Below, piece after piece: positions 34,801 to 37,049 of a stretch of DNA of 37,545 nt. This stretch comes from Branchiostoma floridae (Eukaryota; Chordata; Leptocardii; Amphioxiformes; Branchiostomatidae). Made by a program: the position numbers and the translations under genes. The notes under the pieces were generated by a model, which searched no databases, was not told the origin of the DNA, and saw only the letters and a list, made by a program, of their open reading frames with translations. The stretch's first letter is position 1; every line of letters begins with the position of its first letter. Location of the stretch: the NCBI RefSeq assembly GCF_000003815.2, contig NC_049989.1, positions 17,908,008 to 17,945,552 on the forward strand, written 5' to 3'.

Positions 34801-36137
34801 GGTGAGTGGTAACAAATTTGCATAAATTTACATAAATTTGCATGAACGGGAACGGTGGGCTGTGTCGCTCCATCGTCAGGGCCGGCGCCAAACTGGGCAT
34901 CATGAACAAGCACGGAGTCTCCATTTTTAACGCACCTGTGGCGACCAAGCAGCTGCTGTACAGAATATTGGGTGAGTGATAACAAGTTCTGGTTCTGGCC
35001 ATGGCGCGTTGTTACACCGGATCCCTTGATCTCGGGAGTTAAACAACGTGCAGTCAGGTCAGTACTTGGATGGGATGAGTGTTTGCAGGCATCTGCTCAT
35101 CCTAGACTATAACTTGGAGATGGGGTGTGTCATGTACTCTTGATGTAGAGGTTTGTGCACTCTGCTGCTTTGCCACAGTACAAATTTCATGGAGCAAGCA
35201 ATTTGCCCTGGGTCTGGGCATGGACTAGAAAAGAGTTGCACAATGTAATCAGTTAGGGACCCATGTATGGCTGACAAAAATTCTTATTAATTCTACTATA
35301 TATATTACTAATTCTACTATGTATATTACAACTTGTAATTGCAGCAAATGTTTCATATTTTTCATGAGTTACAACATTTTGTCTTAGAAAGGTTAAGTTA
35401 CTTGTTTGATGTGTTACAGCTTGTTTTTTCCTTTGCATAACAGACATGTTGTCAAAAGAGCCCCCATGGTGCGAGAGCCAGAACTGCATGGAATGTATGG
35501 CTAAGTTTGGGGTAGCAACAAGGAAACACCACTGGTGAGTGTTCTAAAAATAAAAACTTGTGGTATGTAGTTGTATTAAAGCTAAGTAACTGAATTTATA
35601 GTTTACATTGTAGTGCTACTACATGTATGTCTACTTGATGAATTTTAGAGACTGTTCATCTGGTATACCACAGAACAAGATTTTAAGGTTTTAAGCTGCC
35701 ATCACACTATTGATGACCTTTGGTCAAATTTCTTGATCACAAGAAGGTCGCTGAATTCAAAAGTCTCCAGAAAGCATATTTCATGCCTGAAAAACCTTCT
35801 CTGTCACATTGGATAAGGCTTTTTGACCTGGAAATATTAACTGATCTCTAGAAACTGTGCATTGCTCTGTTGCTTCCCAAAGTGTCCTTTTAAATAAATT
35901 CAAGCTCAAAGACTCACTGAAGTTTAGCTGTGTTTCAGTTATATGTTACACACACATTTCAATTAAGGGAAAGAAATAATTTACCTTTCTTTCCTCTCCA
36001 GTCGACACTGTGGACGTATCCTGTGTGGGAAGTGTTCCTCCAAGATGATACCCATCATCAAATACGAGCAGCCCAAGCCCATCAGAGTCTGCGACCTGTG
36101 CTTCGAGGTGCTGTCCATGGGGGCCATGTCTCCTTAG
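11985..36137 (+). CDS. ANKFY1: ANKFY1 / Rabankyrin-5 (BTB, ankyrin repeats, FYVE), 21 coding exons, 5' end missing
   Basis: The family is a Rab5 effector on early endosomes and macropinosomes; its FYVE domain binds PI3P and it is linked to EHD1 and retromer trafficking. I joined 21 exons by GT/AG sites: 11985-12103, 12563-12698, 13366-13489, 13875-14024, 14540-14705, 15195-15396, 15983-16051, 16600-16796, 17130-17227, 17824-18061, 18450-18702, 20563-20731, 21713-21831, 22418-22574, 31473-31673, 32499-32675, 33201-33348, 33943-34033, 34190-34461, 35444-35534, 36002-36137. All 20 junctions agree in phase. The product has about 1,104 residues (numbered here from the split Ser): BTB 1 to about 90, a BACK-like segment to about 170, ankyrin repeats about 150-1000, FYVE about 1038-1100. 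The vertebrate protein is about 1,170 residues, so only the N-terminal coiled coil is missing. Order and motifs match the vertebrate protein throughout. Intron 14 hosts an antisense gene, and many introns carry copies of adjacent exon ends. Confidence 0.95.
12310..12470. mobile_element. Foldback MITE in ANKFY1 intron (arms about 74 bp)
   Basis: 12310-12384 and 12397-12470 are inverted repeats at roughly 85% match, with 'gccagatggctgtctgaaac' in one arm and its complement in the other. A diverged single arm is at 16985-17075 ('cttgagtaacagctttttgg'). The central loop is short. Confidence 0.8.
12563..12698 (+). CDS. ANKFY1: ANKFY1 coding exon 2: second half of BTB domain
   Basis: Residues 41-86. 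The acceptor is ttcttcctcag and the donor is ACAG|GTCTGG. It contains the MKWVYTDNVEL motif, the helical part of the BTB fold, with the usual W-Y-T-D core. It enters with one base carried over and leaves with two bases of an Arg codon. Confidence 0.93.
12699..13365. other. ANKFY1 intron 2
   Basis: Contains a GT-rich stretch ('gtgtctgtgttctatgtgtc' at about 12797-12840) and 'cataacttaagaacctctgg' sequence typical of dispersed repeats. No coding signal beyond exon read-through. Confidence 0.4.
13366..13489 (+). CDS. ANKFY1: ANKFY1 coding exon 3: post-BTB (BACK-like) segment
   Basis: Residues 86-127. It encodes NVRNCIRFYQTAEEIGAE, nearly identical to the vertebrate segment after the BTB domain. 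Acceptor ttttccacag, donor TGG|GTAAGT, exits in phase 0. The open frame continues into the intron but homology stops at the donor. Confidence 0.94.
13875..14024 (+). CDS. ANKFY1: ANKFY1 coding exon 4: linker and first ankyrin-like repeat
   Basis: Residues 128-177, exactly 50 codons, phase 0 at both ends. Acceptor tttcttccag, donor CAG|GTGAGA. It ends with HPLHAAIRNQREDVVFLYLI, the start of the ankyrin array. Confidence 0.94.
14540..14705 (+). CDS. ANKFY1: ANKFY1 coding exon 5: ankyrin repeats
   Basis: Residues 178-232. It encodes LPGKLNEVDNSGDLPLDLAL and a following repeat ending LLHKAIRRG. Acceptor cctctttag, donor AGAG|GTCAGA; exits after one base of a Gly codon completed by exon 6. Confidence 0.94.
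14706..15194. other. ANKFY1 intron 5
   Basis: No repeat or coding signal is recognised. Confidence 0.4.
15195..15396 (+). CDS. ANKFY1: ANKFY1 coding exon 6: ankyrin repeats (3' half copied twice in the next intron)
   Basis: Residues 233-300. It includes ITHGAKVNLTTQSDETPLRL and LLANGANPNAQDNTG. Acceptor gtgttgcag, donor GGCAG|GTAGGG. The last 110 bases recur at 15447-15555 and 15647-15754, each with the same donor. Confidence 0.93.
15447..15754 (+). repeat. Two extra copies of the 3' half of ANKFY1 exon 6, with donor
   Basis: Copies at 15447-15555 and 15647-15754 repeat exon 6 from the equivalent of its TACAACCCGGACTTC region to GGCAG|GTAGGG. Neither copy has a stop in the exon-6 frame, and most differences are silent. 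A GT- or G-rich tract precedes each copy, so there is no good acceptor. The only AG (cccccccag at about 15472) would splice out of frame. I treat them as intronic duplicates, not exons. Confidence 0.85.
15983..16051 (+). CDS. ANKFY1: ANKFY1 coding exon 7: short ankyrin exon
   Basis: Residues 300-323, 69 bp. It encodes TPLHRAVESRNERAFSSLLQ, the core of one ankyrin repeat. Acceptor ctccatttttag, donor CAA|GTGAGT. Phase 2 at both ends. Confidence 0.92.
16196..16276. repeat. Short inverted repeat 'tgtcaaa.ttgaaggcccc'
   Basis: Arms at about 16208-16231 and 16247-16272 are complementary. The same family occurs at about 36788-36896 with a longer loop. Confidence 0.65.
16378..16570. mobile_element. 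Foldback MITE before ANKFY1 exon 8
   Basis: 'agtacaatgctaaactttct' on the left pairs with 'agaaagtttagcatagtac' on the right; 'ccttcttcaggatcaa' pairs with 'ttgatcctgaaga'. The arms are about 90 bp. The right end is only 29 bases from the exon 8 acceptor. Confidence 0.75.
16600..16796 (+). CDS. ANKFY1: ANKFY1 coding exon 8: ankyrin repeat and NPF motif
   Basis: Residues 323-388. It reads LDLELKNNEGQTVLWLALES, then an acidic linker with Asn-Pro-Phe at residues 352-354 (bases 16684-16692) followed by Ser-Asp. In vertebrate Rabankyrin-5 the NPF-acidic motif at this place binds EH-domain proteins such as EHD1. Acceptor ttatttttag, donor ACAG|GTGTGA. Confidence 0.93.
17130..17227 (+). CDS. ANKFY1: ANKFY1 coding exon 9: ankyrin repeat
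   Basis: Residues 389-421. It encodes LLHLAARAGNEEAALFLASY followed by GANPNHTN. Acceptor ttatttccag, donor AGG|GTGGGT, leaving in phase 0 so the next exon begins GETPLH. Confidence 0.93.
17620..17770 (+). mobile_element. LINE 3' end with (ACT)n tail
   Basis: The frame ending at 17725 reads NPLDRAAWQRCVKTSRLLPT, a C-terminal pattern seen in non-LTR retrotransposon ORF2, then stop and an (act)n tract at 17735-17766, which fits a 3' tail. It sits just upstream of ANKFY1 exon 10. Confidence 0.6.
17824..18061 (+). CDS. ANKFY1: ANKFY1 coding exon 10: ankyrin repeats
   Basis: Residues 422-500. It encodes GETPLHCAAQQGLSRLVEKL, then a linker of about 25 residues and NHTPLHLAIANQHADVVNIF. Acceptor gtttacag, donor AAAG|GTAGAG. 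Confidence 0.94.
18450..18702 (+). CDS. ANKFY1: ANKFY1 coding exon 11: ankyrin repeats (3' end copied once)
   Basis: Residues 501-585. It contains DEQTVLGLALWAGMHDVAAK and LLHSAVQKQD...ALFLLEHQADIG. Acceptor accatttcag, donor TTAG|GTATGT. The last 89 bases recur at 18813-18901 with their own donor. Confidence 0.94.
18813..18901 (+). repeat. Duplicate of the 3' end of ANKFY1 exon 11 with donor
   Basis: It repeats the exon 11 segment GGGATGACTCTG...ATTGGTATTAG|GTACGT at a spacing of 199 bp with only a few substitutions, and the copied frame is still open. There is no acceptor directly before it, so it is read as intron. The copy also carries the intron sequence that follows the donor (gttggagat). 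Confidence 0.85.
19145..19297 (+). pseudogene. Orphan terminal-exon-like ORF ending in a CaaX-like box
   Basis: After an AG (gatatag) the frame reads EIELEEHVVVGTATVLAALQ, an acidic DDSDDDSPPPSARS segment, and ends KSRACSIM then TAG. GC-rich codon use resembles real exons and differs from the surrounding intron. Its frame does not fit the ANKFY1 donor of exon 11 (phase 2), so it is not an ANKFY1 exon in that frame. Likely a captured or retroposed fragment of another gene; the source is not recognised. Confidence 0.4.
19432..19694 (+). mobile_element. tRNA-derived SINE with (TTGAC)n tail
   Basis: The head 'tatagctcaactggtagcaa' matches a Pol III A-box and 'ggtcaaagcctggg' a degraded B-box about 65 bases on. 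The body includes 'gggatattaaatggggatcc' and 'actgaaacaacagcaaggtc'. It ends in ttgacttgacttgacttg, a simple-repeat SINE tail. Confidence 0.8.
20005..20410 (+). mobile_element. LINE 3' fragment with A-rich tail
   Basis: The frame 20005-20226 ends IILLLKLRNPHIIEEVVKFV then FPRLLRRSQ, similar to the C-terminal tail of LINE ORF2 proteins. A short 3'UTR with 'tttgcaaataaacgattt' and an A-rich tail (20374-20402) follow. It is in the intron before ANKFY1 exon 12. Confidence 0.6.
20563..20731 (+). CDS. ANKFY1: ANKFY1 coding exon 12: ankyrin repeats
   Basis: Residues 585-641. It encodes ETPLQLAIKRHLPLVVDALC and NPPLWAALESGQEDIASTL. Of two possible AGs, the one in tgctccag (exon start 20563) completes the Arg codon left by exon 11 and keeps the frame. 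Donor CTG|GTAAGT. Confidence 0.93.
20732..21712. other. ANKFY1 intron 12
   Basis: AT-rich; no recognised repeat or coding signal. Confidence 0.4.
21713..21831 (+). CDS. ANKFY1: ANKFY1 coding exon 13: ankyrin repeat
   Basis: Residues 642-681. It encodes VRHGCDATFWGPGPNGCEQT and LLHRAIDENNESVGCFLVR, matching the CDATCWGPGP-type segment of the vertebrate protein. Acceptor tgtcctctag, donor GAAG|GTAGGT. Confidence 0.93.
21832..22417. other. ANKFY1 intron 13
   Basis: No recognised repeat or coding signal. Confidence 0.4.
22418..22574 (+). CDS. ANKFY1: ANKFY1 coding exon 14: ankyrin repeat; last exon before the large intron
   Basis: Residues 681-733. It encodes SGCDVNSPRRPGPGG, an acidic turn, then APLHLACSWGQDMVTQCLIE. 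Acceptor ccaccccag, donor AAG|GTACGA, phase 0. The following intron is 8.9 kb and contains the antisense Gln-rich gene. The exon's last 45 bases are copied at 22898-22942. Confidence 0.93.
22898..22942 (+). repeat. Decayed copy of the 3' end of ANKFY1 exon 14
   Basis: The segment GTCACACAGTGTCTCAT... to GCCAAG repeats the last 45 exon bases, but the donor is gone: GTACGA has become GCATGG. The following intron sequence (catgtcaaactgatt) is copied too. It also occurs alone at about 22810-22830, which suggests at least two rounds of duplication. Confidence 0.8.
23225..23480 (-). mobile_element. SINE body, minus strand, internally repeated
   Basis: On the minus strand it reads 'gagtacctagcttccattaa' followed by 'gacgtcttcccag', and a second copy about 100 bases further on reads 'ttcctagcttccattaagga'. 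This matches the SINE body at 29620-29690. It is just downstream of the nested gene stop. Confidence 0.6.
23525..24038 (-). promoter_or_regulatory. Region downstream of nested gene stop; weak poly(A) candidate
   Basis: No open frame or known repeat is visible. I see no AATAAA on the minus strand here. ATTAAA occurs on the minus strand at 23536-23531, about 500 bases after the stop, and is only a weak candidate. Confidence 0.2.
24039..25985 (-). CDS. Nested gene exon 4: poly-Gln, acidic repeats and C-terminal coiled coil
   Basis: 648 codons plus TAG. Acceptor ttgctctttgtag; starts AQQQHAQRMMEQQ in phase 0. Residues 1 to about 140 are Gln-rich with about ten QQQQQAQQL-like units. About 140-280 mixes Gln with Glu. 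About 290-450 has four acidic units with DQKDLQQ, VDQQNTD and ASKDNDRESQDD-type motifs. About 470-600 (MSYFEKLHAVLQWQQ... to VHFWESYVKPSLNDG) is a heptad-patterned coiled coil free of repeats, with GC-rich codon choice. A charged tail follows. The non-repetitive coiled coil is the best evidence that this is a real protein. Confidence 0.78.
   Translation of the reverse strand, partial: AQQQHAQRMMEQQRQQQQQQIRQQQRQMQQQQQMQQQREIQQQQQAQQQLQQQQQAQQLQQQQQAQQLQQQQQAQQLQQQQQAQQLQQQQQAQQLQQQQAQQLAQQLQQQQQAQQLQQQQQVQQLQQQQQAQQQIIQQGGQIYQQPQQQQVMQMQQELPQQQILQEQQLQMNLEQQTQQQIPQEQESQMQQLQTQEEQQEEQQQNLQEQEGEKMQENIPEQTVSDAGSLKEEQQDTAAETGEADSLQQTAQETEEKKDIDVHLGQQSEQQQLADDIDKNAQESADNQGSAGDQKDLQQEVVDQQNTDEQEGGEEEKEEVDASKDNDRESQDDAGDQGTADDQKDLQQVAVDQQNTDEQEGGEEVDASKVNDRQSQDDDDVDDQGTANDQKDLQVVDQQNTDDSEEEENIDESKDKDRQSQDDDDDQEASETTDPSEDPDQENDEMPDADLPLPGKEDDTGKLVDPMSYFEKLHAVLQWQQAAIVDLQSRLETQEERVAQLEMVADDHDFQMETCQERVSSLEQLQAELSDSVLDYYTKVSDVEQQKNAEQDGTIAKQGELILEVDKRVQQQTTRAEKQEEAIAALRVALVHFWESYVKPSLNDGKSLNDGDEKDKKTLTKEKGTTDGQEGLQEDVADQQDLQEEDKQE
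24039..30335 (-). CDS. Unrecognised secreted Gln-rich repeat protein, 4 exons, nested antisense in ANKFY1 intron 14
   Basis: Exons on the minus strand: 30335-30260, 29339-29182, 28341-26235, 25985-24039. Phases agree at all three junctions (1, 0, 0). The predicted product is: a 24-25 residue signal peptide; a Pro/Arg/Gln segment; about 700 residues of Gln-rich heptads with QQAQQT and TPPIQQ units; poly-Gln QQQQQAQQL repeats; acidic D/E repeats; and a coiled coil of about 130 residues near the C-terminus. There is no other membrane segment, so secretion or a vesicle lumen is expected. As assembled, exon 3 is 2,107 bp (not a multiple of 3) because of a 2-bp loss near 27350; read literally, translation stops at 26413. 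Function is unknown. A coiled-coil extracellular or mucus-type structural protein is one guess. The model rests on splice sites and phase, not on homology. Confidence 0.72.
26235..28341 (-). CDS. Nested gene exon 3: Gln heptad minisatellite exon (frameshifted as assembled)
   Basis: It starts after tcatttcaccaccag with KKGRQTDMQKQMEETRRRR, then about 90 units of mostly 21 bp coding QQAQQTQ-type heptads, interspersed with 18-bp TPPIQQ units. The downstream end reads EEADMQPLDETHSLEQEQSN, then donor ACACAA|GTATAT, phase 0. Both ends are in the Gln frame but the frames differ: near 27346-27353 the expected gggtggtgttt is ggtgggttt, 2 bases shorter. Beyond that point the shifted frame reads Thr/Asn/Ala-rich and stops at 26413. 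Confidence 0.7.
28535..28720. repeat. Diverged copy of the 'gccgctaggggg' dispersed repeat
   Basis: It shares gccgctag, 'catgtccacaacacaagata' and 'ctgctgcagtaccttag'-like runs with the tandem family at 4600-5770. It lies in the nested gene's intron, just upstream of the CA tract, as a CA tract also follows the first copy at 4883. Confidence 0.65.
28766..28954. repeat. (CA)n-rich microsatellite
   Basis: A long run of cacaca broken by cact, cgca and gtca units. A shorter tract lies at about 29088-29120. Both lie in the intron between nested exons 2 and 3, and open frames through them are artefacts of the repeat. Confidence 0.95.
28959..29180. repeat. Tandem duplicate spanning the nested gene exon 2 end, between CA microsatellites
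   Basis: The block 'cagccc.gaaaacatggcc...' with the exon 2 end (minus-strand MSEQERAR plus donor region) occurs at about 28950-29075 and again at about 29110-29245, offset 167 bp (CA tracts differ in length). Each copy is preceded by a (CA)n run. The first copy lacks the 5' half of the exon and is probably inactive. Confidence 0.75.
29182..29339 (-). CDS. Nested gene exon 2: Pro/Gln/Arg-rich segment
   Basis: 53 residues including the split Ala: RLNQQPPMRGFRQGQPIQQR, then GQP- and RQP-type motifs, ending MSEQERAR. The acceptor is gcgtcag (weak pyrimidine tract) and the donor AGG|GTAGAT is phase 0. A partial copy of this exon lies at about 29015-29075. Confidence 0.68.
29390..29720 (+). mobile_element. 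tRNA-derived SINE fragments (two partial copies)
   Basis: Two copies of 'tctgggttt.aatcc.tagcaggc' (about 29391 and 29510) resemble a tRNA B-box. The second continues with 'tgtgcccttgggaaaagcac' and 'gagtacctagctttggttaa', a 3' body also seen in reverse at 23225-23400 and diverged at 33710-33760. It lies in the intron between nested exons 1 and 2. Confidence 0.65.
30260..30335 (-). CDS. Nested gene exon 1: signal peptide
   Basis: ATG at 30335-30333, then VGIKHSAIFFVWMIVCGVFY and AECQ: a Lys/His n-region, a hydrophobic core of about 15 residues, and a likely cleavage near Ala-Glu-Cys|Gln. It ends with a strong donor CAGG|GTAAGT, carrying one base (G) into exon 2. Too short for a length-filtered ORF list. 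The start is the only ATG that gives a signal peptide in this frame. Confidence 0.75.
30336..31019. other. Upstream of nested gene and SINE 3' fragment
   Basis: 30336-30830 has no open frame and must hold the nested gene's 5'UTR and promoter; no clear TATA box was seen. 30841-30961 contains 'catgttaaagggg', 'ctgaaacagcaaggaacttg' and similar runs that match the 3' body of the SINE at 19432, so it is a SINE remnant. Confidence 0.45.
31020..31472 (+). repeat. Degenerate array of about 100-160 bp units copying the exon 15 acceptor
   Basis: Units share 'ttgccttatgtgccactagg', 'ctacaagggtctgaa', 'aaacgaataaag' and a run like 'tctatgtcttaatctcag'. Three units continue into sequence like the exon 15 start (cagaaggc.aggccagg at about 31118, 31215 and 31375; the true exon has GATGCGGAAGGCCAAGCG at 31473). 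The unit at about 31370 keeps a full tctcag acceptor. Confidence 0.75.
31473..31673 (+). CDS. ANKFY1: ANKFY1 coding exon 15: ankyrin repeats
   Basis: Residues 734-800, 67 codons in phase 0 at both ends. It encodes DAEGQAPIHVAIINQSPAII and FATAMSCKNNKAAQAILDRE. Acceptor tcttaatctcag, donor CAG|GTGAGA. The 5' end sits at the edge of a tandem array that copies its acceptor, and the 3' end is copied twice downstream. Confidence 0.94.
31751..31995 (+). repeat. Two extra copies of the 3' end of ANKFY1 exon 15 with donors
   Basis: Copies at about 31751-31830 and 31908-31995 repeat the exon end (FATAMSCKNNK... to GCAGAGCAG|GTGAG) and the downstream intron, at spacings of 157 and 165 bp. The second has an in-frame 9-bp insertion (attactaag) and both stay open in the copied frame. 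No acceptor precedes them. Confidence 0.85.
32202..32330. mobile_element. 111-bp foldback MITE with perfect 9-bp target duplication
   Basis: 32211-32321 starts tagcctgagtaccatcc and ends ggatggtacccaggcta; arms of about 43 bp (with 'accggggctccttacactc') pair around a short loop. It is flanked by actaaattg on both sides (32202-32210 and 32322-32330). The surrounding small repeat has uninterrupted copies at 33500-33555 and (minus) 11825-11870. A 9-bp duplication suggests a Mutator-like (MULE) source. Confidence 0.88.
32499..32675 (+). CDS. ANKFY1: ANKFY1 coding exon 16: ankyrin repeats
   Basis: Residues 801-859, 59 codons, phase 0 at both ends. It encodes NKGRNFLHIAIQNSDIESVL and SPLHLAVQAGSEIIVRNL, among the most conserved parts of the protein. 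Acceptor tcccttgtag, donor TTG|GTGAGT. Confidence 0.95.
32830..33030. repeat. Dispersed repeat before ANKFY1 exon 17 copy
   Basis: 'ggaccacggcttaacgtccc' with 'cctaaggactgcagcc' and 'ccgggatcaaacttgcag' resemble a widespread invertebrate repeat class (reverse of a tRNA B-box near 32911). 32998-33020 repeats the 'tatgtgccactaggcactac' word of the 31020-31472 array. Confidence 0.5.
33053..33142 (+). pseudogene. Partial upstream copy of ANKFY1 exon 17, ending in a stop
   Basis: It starts after a plausible acceptor (cacctgcacag) and reads LLAGANVNDLNIQKQSALHI on to DQSGK, then TAG at 33140-33142. It is about 150 bp upstream of the true exon 17 and nearly identical to its first 85 bases. Phase matches exon 16, so inclusion would truncate the protein before the FYVE domain. 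Probably a dead duplicate. Confidence 0.8.
33201..33348 (+). CDS. ANKFY1: ANKFY1 coding exon 17: ankyrin repeat
   Basis: Residues 860-908. It encodes LLAGANVNDVNSQKQSALHI and SSVLLQNGVDFDGQDDSLNN. Acceptor taccgtacag, donor AATG|GTAGAT. Unlike the upstream copy it reads through to the next repeat. Confidence 0.93.
33600..33850 (+). mobile_element. Degraded SINE
   Basis: 'tgggttttattcctggcatt' (B-box-like), then 'ccttcctcactccacccatg', 'aaaaatgggtacctgacatc' and 'ggttagggaggtaaaaggct' match the body of the SINE at 29510-29720. Confidence 0.65.
33943..34033 (+). CDS. ANKFY1: ANKFY1 coding exon 18: ankyrin repeat
   Basis: Residues 909-939. It encodes LHIAVHQGHLNTARTLLTES and QINAEAMNL. Acceptor catgtccccag, donor CTCAG|GTGGGC. 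One base enters from exon 17 to complete Ala, giving NNALHIAV as in vertebrates. Confidence 0.92.
34190..34461 (+). CDS. ANKFY1: ANKFY1 coding exon 19: last ankyrin repeats
   Basis: Residues 939-1029. It encodes GQNPLHVLAQYSKDNAASIF, a YPLDAPDAEGNTALMLAYM repeat and VATKQLLYRIL just before the FYVE domain. Acceptor tgttttctcag, donor TTGG|GTGAGT. Its last 131 bases start a 170-bp tandem array. Confidence 0.95.
34331..34981 (+). repeat. 170-bp tandem array, four units, from the 3' end of ANKFY1 exon 19
   Basis: Units start at 34331 (inside the true exon), 34501, 34671 and 34841, each beginning catgaacgggaacg and ending ttgggtgagtg. The exact 170-bp spacing and few substitutions point to recent duplication. 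Each unit carries a donor but no acceptor, and reading past the first donor soon meets TAA, so only the first unit can be coding. Confidence 0.9.
34990..35115 (+). mobile_element. 5S rRNA-derived pseudogene or SINE head
   Basis: 'ttgatctcgggagttaaaca' and 'gtcagtacttggatggga' match the internal promoter part of 5S rRNA (gatctcggaagctaagc and agtacttggatgggag), preceded by ctggccat as at the 5S start. Too diverged to be a functional 5S gene. Confidence 0.75.
35444..35534 (+). CDS. ANKFY1: ANKFY1 coding exon 20: first half of FYVE zinc finger
   Basis: Residues 1030-1060. It encodes MLSKEPPWCESQNCMECMAK, then FGVATRKHHC. The first Cys pairs and the R(K)HHC part of the PI3P-binding motif are present. 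The usual WxxD box reads Trp-Cys-Glu-Ser here. Acceptor gcataacag, donor TG|GTGAGT inside the Cys codon. Confidence 0.95.
36002..36137 (+). CDS. ANKFY1: ANKFY1 coding exon 21: end of FYVE domain and stop
   Basis: Residues 1060-1104. It continues CRHCGRILCGKCSSK, then RVCDLCFEVLSMGAMSP and TAG at 36135-36137. With exon 20 this completes the R-K-H-H-C-R-x-C-G motif and the RVC motif, so all eight zinc-binding Cys appear intact. Acceptor ttcctctccag. Confidence 0.96.
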
Positions 36138-36490
36138 AGAGCTACATTTGTAATAAGCTAATTCACATATTATGATACAATTTTAAAGTTTATGTTCTTG
36201 GCATCCATCTGTCTTGGAAGACAATGGAAGGCAGACAGTTATTAATACTCGCCGTCTGCCTGGCCTACACGTGACTTTTTAAGGTGAAGGACGGATGTGC
36301 ACGTCCTTCTCCACCCTCTCGTCCACTAGCGCACTAAGTCTCACAGGGACAGAATTGCATGCTACATGTAAGACGGCCCCAGCAGATGCAGAGTTACCGT
36401 CTCCTGGGAGGACTTCCGACCAAAGATGCAAGGGGTTCCTCCTAAAGTTTATACCCGTACACAAAAATAAAGCGCTTACCATCAAGCTTT
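36138..36490 (+). promoter_or_regulatory. Likely ANKFY1 3'UTR with a candidate poly(A) signal
   Basis: There is no open frame of note after the stop. The first AATAAA on this strand is at 36466-36471, about 330 bases after the stop, and is a reasonable polyadenylation signal. No transcript evidence is available. Confidence 0.4.
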
Positions 36491-36539
36491 TGATTAATCC
36501 TCTGATCCTTTTCAAGTTGAAATGACCCAAAGCTTATGT

Positions 36540-37040
36540 CACACATCCAGACCAACCAGAAGTGTGACATGAGCAAAAGGTCAAAGGTGCTTGGAAGTCT
36601 GTATCGACCCCTGTCTCGGTTGAGGGAAGGTTGATAGGCTCTGATGTAGATGGTCTCGCTTTATTTTTTGTGTACGGTCATAAAATTTAAAACTGTATCA
36701 TAATGTTGATTACCGTCACAGAATTACATTCGAAGCTAACTCATAGTTTCAACTGCTCATGAGCAGTGTGATGCACTGTGGGTACTATGTCAAAGTTGAA
36801 GGCCCCAGAGACATAAACAAAACAAAACTGAACATTGGTATCAAGCATGGTGAAGACAATAACAGTTTACAAGTTAGGGGCCCTCACCTTTGACCTTGCA
36901 TATGCACAGTTAAAACAGTGAACCAGCTTATTGAGAACAAAGAAATTGTAGTCATATTTTTAGAGGGCTGAAAGCTGCATATGGTGCAGTGTTTACACTG
37001 AGTTCTATATTTAGTCTATCAATGCTAATATGATATCAAT
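36540..37040. other. Downstream intergenic sequence
   Basis: No gene. 36788-36896 contains an inverted 'gtcaaagttgaaggcccc' / 'ggggccctcacctttgac' pair of the same family as 16196-16276. Confidence 0.5.
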
Positions 37041-37049
37041 ATAAACTCG

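Noticed and set aside
34501-34981. Copies 2-4 of the exon 19 array as real alternative exons
   Set aside because: They lack acceptors, and the 170-bp spacing does not preserve frame.
35000-35115. A functional 5S rRNA gene
   Set aside because: Only the promoter boxes match; the rest is too diverged and it lies inside an intron.
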